From CALGFI01 sp963786805 (GTDB lineage: Bacteria > Actinomycetota > UBA4738 > HRBIN12), in contig CAWBAK010000002.1 of NCBI GenBank assembly GCA_963786805.1, forward strand, positions 124,001 to 188,000: a stretch of DNA of 64,000 nt, written 5' to 3'. The translations under genes and the position numbers were made by a program. This document shows, piece after piece, positions 24,600 through 32,968 of this stretch. The notes beneath the pieces were generated by a model. The model was not told the DNA's origin. It did no database searches and saw only the letters and a list, made by a program, of their open reading frames with translations. Numbering within the stretch: the stretch's first letter is position 1; each line of letters begins with the position of its first letter.

Positions 24600-25162
24600 C
24601 ACGCCTCCTCGTCTCCCTTCAGGTCCGCCATCATCTCGGGCATCTGGACGTCGGGGCCGATGTCGACGTTCGTGCCCGGGACCGAGCGGAGCTTCTCGCG
24701 CCCGGCCTGGACCTGGTCGATCGTCCGGCCGAGCGATTGGTTCGAGACCATGATGTCCTCGAGGATCTTCTGGAGCGCGTTCTCGAGCTGCGCCAGCTTC
24801 GCGTCCACGTAGTCCTCGGCCTCCAGCCGCAACCGGCGCGCGTCGTCCTGCGCCTCCTGCTGGATCCGCTCGGATTCCTCCTGGGCGCGCTGCACGACCG
24901 CTTCGTGCGAGGCCATACGCAGCTGCTCCTCGCGCGCCTGGTCGACCATGGTCTCGGCGTCGCGCCGCGCCTTCGCGAGGAGCTCCTCGCGATCCTTGAC
25001 GATCCAACGCGCCTGCTTGATCTCGTCGGGAAGCGAATCCTTCAACTGCTCGATCAGCTCGAGCACCTCGTCGCGATTGAGCAACGCGGACGACGACAGT
25101 GGCATCGACTTCGCGTCGCGCACCATGTCCTCGAGCTGGTGGATCCGGGCCGACAGATCCAT
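24599..25162 (-). CDS. sepIVA: SepIVA-type DivIVA-like coiled-coil division protein
   Basis: 187 residues, almost entirely coiled coil (about 50-165, with heptad-rich EELLAKARRDAETMVDQAREEQ). Size and position between coaD and DUF177 match mycobacterial SepIVA (Rv2927c), a DivIVA-domain protein of septation and cell-wall synthesis. The identification rests on context and overall composition. The ATG directly follows the coaD stop codon TAG. Confidence 0.8.
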   Translation of the reverse strand: MDLSARIHQLEDMVRDAKSMPLSSSALLNRDEVLELIEQLKDSLPDEIKQARWIVKDREELLAKARRDAETMVDQAREEQLRMASHEAVVQRAQEESERIQQEAQDDARRLRLEAEDYVDAKLAQLENALQKILEDIMVSNQSLGRTIDQVQAGREKLRSVPGTNVDIGPDVQMPEMMADLKGDEEA

Positions 25163-25648
25163 CTAGCCACCGCTCCCGAGCCGCTCGCGCAGCCGCTCCG
25201 CCACGACGGGAGGGACAAGCCCAGAGACGTCGCCGCCGAACCGGGCGACCTCTTTGATGAGGGATGAAGAAAGGAACGACCACTCGGGTGCCGCGGTCAT
25301 GAACAGGGTCTCAAGACCGCTGAGCGAGTGGTTCATCTGCGCCATCTGGATCTCGTACTCGAAGTCGGTGAGCGCTCGAAGTCCCTTCACGACCAGGTCG
25401 GCGCCGCGGCGTGTGGCGTAGTCCACGAGCAGACCGTTGAAGGCGTCGACCTGGATGTTCGGCAGGTGGTGCGTTGCCTCTTTGAGCATGGAGACGCGTT
25501 CCTCGACGGCGAACAGGGGTTGCTTCGCGGGGTTGTCGAGCACGCCGACGAGCAGCGCGTCGAAGCGCCGAGCAGCCCGTTCGATGATGTCGAGGTGACC
25601 GTTCGTCACGGGGTCGAACGTCCCCGGACACAGGGCGGTCAAGCCCAT
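25163..25648 (-). CDS. coaD: Phosphopantetheine adenylyltransferase
   Basis: Penultimate step of coenzyme A synthesis: transfers AMP to 4'-phosphopantetheine. Nucleotidyltransferase motif GTFDPVTNGHLDII and the C-terminal motif FLSSSLIKEVARFGGDVSG are present; 161 residues is the family size. Abuts rsmD without any gap, as in most actinobacteria. Confidence 0.96.
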   Translation of the reverse strand: MGLTALCPGTFDPVTNGHLDIIERAARRFDALLVGVLDNPAKQPLFAVEERVSMLKEATHHLPNIQVDAFNGLLVDYATRRGADLVVKGLRALTDFEYEIQMAQMNHSLSGLETLFMTAAPEWSFLSSSLIKEVARFGGDVSGLVPPVVAERLRERLGSGG

Positions 25649-26203
25649 CTATTCCTCCCGGAAGATCAGCACCGTGGAGTCGCCGTACTCCAGGCGTTTC
25701 GCGATGCGCCAGTGTACTGGAATGACAGGCGTGGAACTCCTGCTCCGGCGCGTGAGGGCGACGGCGCCCCCGGGCGCGAGCCACCCTTCCGAGAGGGACG
25801 CGAGCACGAGGTCCACGTCCTCGGCGGGGGCGTCGTACGGCGGGTCGGCGAGCACGAGGTCGAACGGCCCCCCTGCCGATCCGACGTCACCGGCGAGGAA
25901 CGCGGCCACGCCGGACGTCACCACTCCGGCACGCTCACCCAGGCGGGTGCGTTCCAGGTTGGACCGGAGCGTCCCGACGGCTCCCCGGTTGCGCTCGACG
26001 AAGACCCCCCGCCCCGCTCCCCGCGAGAGCGCCTCGATCCCGAGCGCCCCGGTCCCTGCGAACAGATCGAGCACCAGGGCGTCGGGCACGTCTGCAGAAA
26101 GGCTGGAGAACAGGCCCTCACGCGCGCGGTCGGAGACCGGCCGGACCCCGGCCGGAACCGGCGCGAGGCGAACCCCCTTGGCGGATCCCGCGATCACTCG
26201 CAT
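25649..26203 (-). CDS. rsmD: 16S rRNA (guanine966-N2)-methyltransferase RsmD
   Basis: SAM-dependent methyltransferase for 16S G966. MRVIAGSAKG at the start, VLDLFAGTGALGIEALSRGA (SAM site) and the catalytic ADPPYD are visible. 184 residues. Cotranscribed with coaD, whose ATG follows its stop directly. Confidence 0.94.
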   Translation of the reverse strand: MRVIAGSAKGVRLAPVPAGVRPVSDRAREGLFSSLSADVPDALVLDLFAGTGALGIEALSRGAGRGVFVERNRGAVGTLRSNLERTRLGERAGVVTSGVAAFLAGDVGSAGGPFDLVLADPPYDAPAEDVDLVLASLSEGWLAPGGAVALTRRSRSSTPVIPVHWRIAKRLEYGDSTVLIFREE

Positions 26204-26218
26204 CCGCCCGTGATGGTC

Positions 26219-26860
26219 CTAGATGAGCCCCGCTTCCGCAGCATGGCGCACGAGCTCGGCACGGCTCCGAAGGCCGAGCTTGCGCATGACGCCCGCCCGG
26301 TGGTTCTCCACGGTGCGGACCGAGACGTAGAGCATGGTCGCGATCTCGGTGTTCGTGTGCCCGAGCGCGATCAGCCGCAGCACCTCGCGCTCGCGCGGCG
26401 TCAGGTCGTCGACGGCTCGCGCGCGCACCCTGCCCGGCGATTCCTTCCACTTCGCGAGCGCGGCGCCGAGCGACGGCTGCAGGTAGTCCTCGCCCCCGGC
26501 GACCTTGTGCACCGCATCGACGAGCTCGCCCCCGGCCGTCTCCTTCAGGAGATAGCCGCGCGCGCCAGCCGCGAGACACTGCTGCACGTCGGTCGGGTTG
26601 TCCACCATCGTCAGCACGAGGATCGCCGCCTTCTGGTAGCGCTCTTTCAGTCGCCGGACGACCTCGACCCCCCGTTCATCCGGAAGCATCAGGTCGGCGA
26701 CGACGACGTCGGGCTCGACGTCCAGCGCCACGGCCTCCGCGACCGACGAGGCCTCGGCCATCACGTCGATGTCGTCCTGTCGCTCGAGGAGCGCCCGCAG
26801 GCCTTCGCGCACGACCACGTGGTCGTCCATGAGCAGCACCTGGATCTGTCCCTCACTCAT
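26219..26860 (-). CDS. NarL/LuxR-type response regulator
   Basis: 213 residues: receiver domain with acidic residues in LLMDDH and phospho-acceptor Asp56 (VVADLMLP), then a LuxR/NarL helix-turn-helix (LTPREREVLRLIALGHTNTEIATMLYVSVRTVENHRAGVMRKL is the region 152-195). It should bind DNA on phosphorylation by the overlapping histidine kinase gene; ATG 26860 lies within the kinase's last codons (8-base overlap). Targets are unknown. Confidence 0.92.
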   Translation of the reverse strand: MSEGQIQVLLMDDHVVVREGLRALLERQDDIDVMAEASSVAEAVALDVEPDVVVADLMLPDERGVEVVRRLKERYQKAAILVLTMVDNPTDVQQCLAAGARGYLLKETAGGELVDAVHKVAGGEDYLQPSLGAALAKWKESPGRVRARAVDDLTPREREVLRLIALGHTNTEIATMLYVSVRTVENHRAGVMRKLGLRSRAELVRHAAEAGLI

Positions 26861-29800
26861 CGGACCCCGCTTCCGGGATGGGGACCTCCAGCCTAATCCT
26901 GGTTCCCGCCTTGACCGCGGATTCGACGACCAGGTTGCCCTCCACGAGCTCCGCTCGCTCACGCATGCCGACGAGACCCAGGCCGCGACCGGTGGGTACC
27001 CCCTGCGGATCGAACCCGCAGCCGTTGTCCTCCACGAACGCGGACACGGTGCCGTTGTACCGGTGGAGCAGGATCGAGATCGCGGACGCGGACGCGTGCT
27101 TCTGCGCGTTGTGCACCGCTTCCTGGACCACGCGGTAGACGACCGCCTCGGTTTCCTGTGCGAGACGCAAGCTCCCGATGTCCTCGTGCAGGTCGACGGT
27201 CACGTCGGGTGTGCACACCTCCTCGGCGAGGCGGCGGAGCGCGGGTACGAGCCCGAGGCGTTCCAGCTCCGGTGGTCGAAGGGTCCAGACGAGTCTCCGG
27301 CTGTCGACGATCGCGCGCCGGATGAGCTCGTTCACGCGAACCGCGCGGGGCCTGGCTTCCGGTGGCACGGCATCCTCGAGCTCTGAAGCGAACAGCGAGA
27401 TCGAGGTCAGCACCTGTCCGAGGCCGTCGTGCAACTCGAGCGCGACGCGCTCGCGCTCCTCCTCCTGCGCGCGGACGATGCGATGCAGCATCTGCTGCCG
27501 TTCCTCGGCCAGGCGCTCGAGTTGCCCCGCGCGCTCGGCGAGCGTTTCCCGCATCCGCGTCTGACGGATCGCGACGGCGAGCTCGGAACCGACCTCCTCG
27601 GCGATGTCGATCGCCTCTTCGTCGAAGGCATCGGGTACGAGCGAGGACAGCACCAGCACCCCGAAATGACCGTCCTCGGCGAAGAGCGAGATCGAGAGCA
27701 GGCTGCGGATCCCCTGGGTCCGCGACCGGTCCACGAACGAGCCCCCGACGTCGGTGTCTTCCAGGTCGCGGATCAACAGCAGCTTCTCGTGGGCGAGCAG
27801 CTCGCCCACCCACGCATCCGACGGATCGGGTCCGGCAGGGACGTCGCCCATGACCGGGGAGTGACGCACCGCCACGTTCGTGCAGCTCCCGCTCTCCTCG
27901 AGCAGGAACACGCTTCCGCGATCGAACGGCACGAGGTGACGAAGGTGTTCCAGCGCGCGTCCCGCCATGTCCTCGATCGACCTCGCCGAGAGCACGTCGC
28001 GGTCGACCTCGTGCAGGAGCTCGAGCCGCGTTGCGAGGCGCAGCTGCCGGTCGAGCGCGCGCCGGCGTTCCTCCTCGGCCCGCCTTCGGCCGGTGATGTC
28101 GACGAACAGCCCTTGCCGGACGAGCGGCGTTCCATCAGGAGCGTCCACGCTCGTCGCCTTGTCGTGAACCCACACCTCCCGCCCGTCGGCCGCCACGAAG
28201 CGATACTCGAGCTCGAGCGGCTCGCCTTCCTGGACGGACCGGGCCTCCGCTTTGAGCACCCGTTCTCGATCCTCCGGGTGCACGATCGTCGTCCAGAACG
28301 TCGGGTCGCGCGTCCACACCTCCACCGGATACCCGAGCATGCCGACGACCTGGGGGCTGACGTAGGTCACCACGGAGGGGACCAGATGCGGGTCCGTGAG
28401 GTACACGACACCGGGACCCCGCTCGACCAGGCCTCGGTACTTCGCCTCGGCCGTCGCGAGCGCGGCGCTCGAGCGCTCGCGTTCGATCGCGTGACCGACG
28501 ATCGCGGCGATGCCTTGAAGGAACCGCACGTCGTCCCGGGAGAAGACGCGTGGCCTCGCGGACAGCACCTCGAGCACCCCCAACGGACGCGTGGCCCCGA
28601 ACACGGCCGTCGCGATGCCGCTGACCACGCCGTGCTCGACGAGGAGCGCTCGCGAAGAGAACCGCTCGTCGGTGTGAAGATCCTCGACGATGACCGGCTC
28701 GCCGGCGTGCAGCGCGTACGTTCCCAGCGTCGACTCGTGCCCATCGATGAAGGGGGAGCTGCCGAGCCACCCGGTTCCGACGCGGAGGACCAGTGAGTCC
28801 TCGTCCGGCGGGAGCTCGAAGATCCCGGCGATCTCCAGATCGAGCGTGGCGGCGGCGACGCGCGCCGCCTCGTCGAGCAGCGACTGGAGCTCCCCGCCCG
28901 TCAGGGAGAGGAGTCCGAGACCGGCGACCGCCTCCTGTTGTCGCTGCCGGTTCGCGAGCTCGTCGGCGACGCGTCGTCGTTCGGTGACGTCCTCGACGAC
29001 GCCGAGCAACCCGTTGACCTCGTCCTCGGCGTCCCGGAGCGGTGCGACCGAGATGCTCACGTCGATGCGCGAACCGTCGTTGCGAAGCCGTTGCGTCTCG
29101 AACCCGGCGATCGTCTCACCGGAGAGCTCGCGCCGGGTCAGCTCGTCGAACTCTTCCTGCTTGTCCGGCGGGACGTACGGGAGCGGTTGGCCGACCACCT
29201 CTCTCGCGGTCCAGCCGAACATGCCTTCCGCCGCCGGGTTCCAGTGACGGACCCGGCCGTCCTTCTCCAGGGCGACGATCCCGAGCGGCGTGGCCTCGAA
29301 CACCGCGCGGAGGGACTCGCTCAGGTCTCGGAGCGCCTCGCCTTGGATCCGCTGCGTGGTGATGTCCACCATGACCCCCTGCCAGCACGCGGGGCGGTCG
29401 CCGTCGGCCGGGATGAGCAGGGCCTCGTCGTGGATCCACACGATGCTGCCGTCCCGATGCCGGGCTCGGTACTCCACGCTCAGGGAGCTGTCCGCGAGCT
29501 CGTTCTCCTTCAGGACTCCCGGAAGGTCATCCGGATGGATCACACGTCGCCACAGGTCGTCGTCGGACATCCATTCCTCGGGGGTGTACCCGAGCAGGAA
29601 CTCGAGCTGCGGCGCCACGTAGACGCAGTGCGTGCGATCCGGATCGCTTTGGTCGATCTCATTGAGCCACACGACGCCCGGGACACGCTCGACGAGCGCC
29701 CGGTATCGGGTCTCCGAGTGCCGGAGCGCGTCGTCGGTCAGCCGGGCCGAGGCGTCCGAACGGTCGCGCTGCCGGCCGAACCCGCGCACGAGGTAGGCGA

Positions 29801-30017
29801 CGAAGACGGAGGACGCGGCGACGAACACCAAGCCCTTCGTCGTGTGGAGCCAGAAGCGAGGCCACCCGTCGAGGTTCACGTGGATGATCGCGTTCGTCAG
29901 CACGACCCACACGGCACCGAGGACGGCGAACAGCCAGACGGCGCGGACCGGCGAGCGGTCCACGCCGCGACCCCGGCTCCGCCCGGGAGCCGGCTCGTCG
30001 GACGCGTGATGCCTCAC
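26853..30017 (-). CDS. Large membrane-bound PAS/GAF sensor histidine kinase (NarX-like)
   Basis: 1054 residues. Two transmembrane helices near residues 26-47 and 57-78, then PAS, PAS, GAF, PAS and GAF sensor domains in order, and a HisKA_3/HATPase_c module. The phosphorylated His is His863 in ELHDGLGQ; N box HNAQKHA and G box DNGCGFD with GRGLGLVGM follow. Start is GTG 30017 with GAGGGAA upstream; the frame continues upstream into recG as noncoding shadow. The sensor domains suggest redox, gas or small-molecule input, but no heme- or flavin-specific residue is evident. Pairs with the NarL-type regulator. Confidence 0.92.
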   Translation of the reverse strand: MRHHASDEPAPGRSRGRGVDRSPVRAVWLFAVLGAVWVVLTNAIIHVNLDGWPRFWLHTTKGLVFVAASSVFVAYLVRGFGRQRDRSDASARLTDDALRHSETRYRALVERVPGVVWLNEIDQSDPDRTHCVYVAPQLEFLLGYTPEEWMSDDDLWRRVIHPDDLPGVLKENELADSSLSVEYRARHRDGSIVWIHDEALLIPADGDRPACWQGVMVDITTQRIQGEALRDLSESLRAVFEATPLGIVALEKDGRVRHWNPAAEGMFGWTAREVVGQPLPYVPPDKQEEFDELTRRELSGETIAGFETQRLRNDGSRIDVSISVAPLRDAEDEVNGLLGVVEDVTERRRVADELANRQRQQEAVAGLGLLSLTGGELQSLLDEAARVAAATLDLEIAGIFELPPDEDSLVLRVGTGWLGSSPFIDGHESTLGTYALHAGEPVIVEDLHTDERFSSRALLVEHGVVSGIATAVFGATRPLGVLEVLSARPRVFSRDDVRFLQGIAAIVGHAIERERSSAALATAEAKYRGLVERGPGVVYLTDPHLVPSVVTYVSPQVVGMLGYPVEVWTRDPTFWTTIVHPEDRERVLKAEARSVQEGEPLELEYRFVAADGREVWVHDKATSVDAPDGTPLVRQGLFVDITGRRRAEEERRRALDRQLRLATRLELLHEVDRDVLSARSIEDMAGRALEHLRHLVPFDRGSVFLLEESGSCTNVAVRHSPVMGDVPAGPDPSDAWVGELLAHEKLLLIRDLEDTDVGGSFVDRSRTQGIRSLLSISLFAEDGHFGVLVLSSLVPDAFDEEAIDIAEEVGSELAVAIRQTRMRETLAERAGQLERLAEERQQMLHRIVRAQEEERERVALELHDGLGQVLTSISLFASELEDAVPPEARPRAVRVNELIRRAIVDSRRLVWTLRPPELERLGLVPALRRLAEEVCTPDVTVDLHEDIGSLRLAQETEAVVYRVVQEAVHNAQKHASASAISILLHRYNGTVSAFVEDNGCGFDPQGVPTGRGLGLVGMRERAELVEGNLVVESAVKAGTRIRLEVPIPEAGSDE

Positions 30018-30105
30018 GAGGTTCCCTCGGCACCGCCGGGGGGCCCCTGAAGGCAGCCAAGCCCCTCCCGGGCACGTCGACCGTCCACCGTCGTGCGCGT
30101 GAGGG

Positions 30106-32316
30106 CTAGGTGTTGAACAACCAGTCGATCGAGCGCTCGAACCGGCCACGGAGCTCCCCGAGGAGCGCCGGATCGTCCCGCAGCTCGGGATCGCCCTCGA
30201 TGACTCCGAAGGCTCGGGCACGGGCGCGGCGGACGAGGTCGGCGTCGTCGGCCAGACGCGCGAGCTTGAGATCGGGCAGGCCGGACTGCCGGACGTCGAA
30301 CAGGGTCCCTTCGCCGCGGAGGCGAAGGTCCTCATCGGCGAGCGCGAACCCGTCGGTCGTCGCGACCATGGCTTCCAAGCGCCGCCGAGCCTCCTCGTTG
30401 TCCTCCTTGCTCTCGTCGAACAAGACGCAGTACGAGCGATGGGCGCCGCGGCCGATGCGTCCCCGCAGCTGGTGCAGCTGCGCGAGGCCGAAGCGCTCGG
30501 CGTTCTCGACGAGCATGACGGTCGCGTTCGGGATGTCGACACCCACCTCGATCACGGTGGTCGAGATCAACAGGTGGTGCTCGCCCGAGCGGAACGCGTC
30601 CATCCGCCGTTCCTTATCGGCGGGACGCATGCGTCCGTGGAGCAGCTCGACGGACAGGTCGGGGAAGACGTCGGTGGCCAGGCGCGCAGCCTCGGCCTCG
30701 GCGGCACGGACCTCGGTCTTGTTCGCCTCGTCGATCGCGGCGCACACGACGAACGCCTGGCGGCCCGCTTCGATCTCGCGTCGCACGAGGTCGTACGCCG
30801 TCTCGCGCTCCGGCCCGGTTCGTGCGATACGGGTCTCGACGGGCTGCCGACCGGTCGGCATCTCGTCGAGGACGACGACGTCCAGGTCTCCGTAGTACGT
30901 GAGCGCGAGCGTCCGCGGGATCGGCGTGGCGGTCATGATCAGCACGTCGGGTGACCCGCCCTTGCCTTTCAGCGCCATGCGCTGGTGGACACCGAACCGG
31001 TGTTGCTCGTCGATCACGGCGAGCGAGAGATCCGCGAACGACACGCCTTCTTGGACCAGCGCGTGTGTTCCCACCACGAGGTCGACGTCGCCGCTCGCGA
31101 TGCCGTCGAGGATCCGGCGGCGATCCTTCCCGGTGATGGCGGCGCTCAGCAAGGCATACGTCACCCGCGCCTGCTCGTCGTTCTCGGGTGGCACCGGATC
31201 GAGCAGCGAGCCCTGCCCCCCATCGCTCGCGCTCCGTTCCTCCGCGAGATCGAGGAACGGCACGGCGCCGAAGGGACCGAGCAGCGCGTCGATCGAGCGG
31301 AAGTGCTGGCCGGCGAGGACCTCCGTCGGCGCCATCACCGCCGCCTGATGTCCGCTCTGGATCGCGACGAGTGCCGCGTGCAGCGCGACGAGCGTCTTGC
31401 CCGAACCGACGTCACCCTGGAGCAACACGTTCATCGGACTCGAGCGCGCCATCGCGCCGCCGACCTCCTCCATCGCGCGCCGCTGCGCCTTCGTCGGCTC
31501 GAACGGCACCGTCGCCAGCAGGCGCTCGACGAGCGGTCCGTCCGGGCGGTGCACGATCCCCTGCTCGGCCCGCTCGACCCGATGCTTGCGGAACGCGACG
31601 CCGAGCTCGAGGATGAACAGCTCGTCGAACTTGAGCCGCTCCTGTGCCGCGTGGAGCTCCTTCTGATCGTCGGGGAAGTGGATCCGCCGGATGGCCCGGT
31701 CGAACTCCTGGAGCGATTCGGCTCGCACGATGGCTTGCGGAAGCGGGTCCGCGATCTCGGGGATCTGCTCCAAGGCACGCCAGACGAGCTCGCGAACGGT
31801 CCGGGTCGTGATCCCTTCCGTTGCACGGTGCACCGGCGTGATGCGCCCGGTGTGGACGAGGTCCTGCTCGTCCCCCTTCAGGAGCTCGACCTCCTGATTG
31901 GCCAGCTGCATCCTTCCGCGGTACAGCTGCGCCACGCCCGACACCGCGAGCTCGTGGCCGGCACGGTAGGCGTTCGCGATCCACGGTTGATTGAAGAACG
32001 TGAGATCCAGGTAGCCCGAGCCGTCCGTGAGCGTGACGGTCACCATCGAACGGCGGTTGCGCGTCTGCCGCTTGTTCACGCGTTTGACCCGGGCGATCAC
32101 CGTAGCGTACTGGCTCACCCGCAGCTCGCCGATGCGGGAGACCTGCGAACGGTCGATGTAACGGCGGGGATAGTGATGGAGGAGGTCGCGCACCGTGTGG
32201 ATCTCGATGCCGGCCAGGACCTCGGCGGCGGGCGGCCCTTTGGCTCGAAGACCCGTTCGGCGGTTCGCGAGCTGCCGGTCGATCGAGGAGACGGGCGCGT
32301 CGAGGCTCAGCGCCAT
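30106..32316 (-). CDS. recG: ATP-dependent DNA helicase RecG
   Basis: Reverses stalled replication forks and processes Holliday junctions. N-terminal wedge (OB-fold) domain, then helicase motifs: QGDVGSGKT (Walker A), APTEVLAGQHF, VIDEQHRFG (DExQ variant typical of RecG), MTATPIPRTL, and QLRGRIGRG. 736 residues from ATG 32316 (MALSLDAP), which fits family starts; ATG 32370 would add 18. Divergent from the TlpA-like gene. Confidence 0.95.
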   Translation of the reverse strand: MALSLDAPVSSIDRQLANRRTGLRAKGPPAAEVLAGIEIHTVRDLLHHYPRRYIDRSQVSRIGELRVSQYATVIARVKRVNKRQTRNRRSMVTVTLTDGSGYLDLTFFNQPWIANAYRAGHELAVSGVAQLYRGRMQLANQEVELLKGDEQDLVHTGRITPVHRATEGITTRTVRELVWRALEQIPEIADPLPQAIVRAESLQEFDRAIRRIHFPDDQKELHAAQERLKFDELFILELGVAFRKHRVERAEQGIVHRPDGPLVERLLATVPFEPTKAQRRAMEEVGGAMARSSPMNVLLQGDVGSGKTLVALHAALVAIQSGHQAAVMAPTEVLAGQHFRSIDALLGPFGAVPFLDLAEERSASDGGQGSLLDPVPPENDEQARVTYALLSAAITGKDRRRILDGIASGDVDLVVGTHALVQEGVSFADLSLAVIDEQHRFGVHQRMALKGKGGSPDVLIMTATPIPRTLALTYYGDLDVVVLDEMPTGRQPVETRIARTGPERETAYDLVRREIEAGRQAFVVCAAIDEANKTEVRAAEAEAARLATDVFPDLSVELLHGRMRPADKERRMDAFRSGEHHLLISTTVIEVGVDIPNATVMLVENAERFGLAQLHQLRGRIGRGAHRSYCVLFDESKEDNEEARRRLEAMVATTDGFALADEDLRLRGEGTLFDVRQSGLPDLKLARLADDADLVRRARARAFGVIEGDPELRDDPALLGELRGRFERSIDWLFNT

Positions 32317-32364
32317 CGGCGCCGAACCCGCTTCGCGCCGGCGTCGTAGACCATGCGTGCGTTC

Positions 32365-32370
32365 TACCAT
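32365..32370 (+). promoter_or_regulatory. -10 element of the TlpA-like gene
   Basis: TACCAT ends 7 bases before an in-frame GTG (32378), which makes GTG a good leaderless start; it also overlaps the alternative ATG at 32369. Confidence 0.4.
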
Positions 32371-32926
32371 GCGCCCGGTGAGCTCCCCCCGCGCGGTTGC
32401 CCTGATCCTGGTGACGGCGTTCGCCGCCGCGGCGTGCTCGGAACCCTCGACCGACCCCGGCCTCGGTTCACGCTCGCCCGTCCCGGCCGGGAATGCGGCG
32501 GCCGCGACGCTGCTTCCGGCCGACGCGGCCGCCCTTCCCGAGTTCGATCTCCCGCGCTTCGAGCGGCTCCTCGGGCAACTCGAAGGGACGCCGGTCCTCG
32601 TGAACTTCTGGGGGTCGTGGTGTGCACCGTGTCGCGACGAAGCTCCGCACCTCGCCTCCGCGCACGGGTCCTACGGCGACCGGGTGCAGTTCCTCGGCGT
32701 GGACATCCTGGATGCCCGTGAGGGTGCGCGCGCGTTCATGCAGGAGTTCGGCTGGACGTACCCGAGCGTGTTCGATCCTCCCGCGTCGATCCGTGACGGG
32801 CTCGGACTACTCGGCCAGCCGGTGACGCTCTTCTACGACGCCGGCGGGAACCTCGTGGAGCGATGGGTCGGACCGATCCCCGCCGACGAGCTCACGATGC
32901 GACTGGACGCGCTCGCGGCCGGCTGA
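32369..32926 (+). CDS. TlpA/ResA-like thioredoxin lipoprotein
   Basis: 185 residues. Lipoprotein signal ending AAAC (Cys23), a short linker, then a thioredoxin fold with the active-site WCAPC (Cys85, Cys88) and the cis-Pro stretch GQPVTLFYD. Such proteins reduce disulfides outside the membrane, often in cytochrome c maturation. No cytochrome genes are adjacent. Start may be ATG 32369 or, if the mRNA is leaderless, GTG 32378; the signal peptide works with either. Confidence 0.88.
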   Translation: MRPVSSPRAVALILVTAFAAAACSEPSTDPGLGSRSPVPAGNAAAATLLPADAAALPEFDLPRFERLLGQLEGTPVLVNFWGSWCAPCRDEAPHLASAHGSYGDRVQFLGVDILDAREGARAFMQEFGWTYPSVFDPPASIRDGLGLLGQPVTLFYDAGGNLVERWVGPIPADELTMRLDALAAG

Positions 32927-32968
32927 TCGCGCGCCGGGAGTCCGTTCGCCTGCCGGCGCGGCCCTCGG

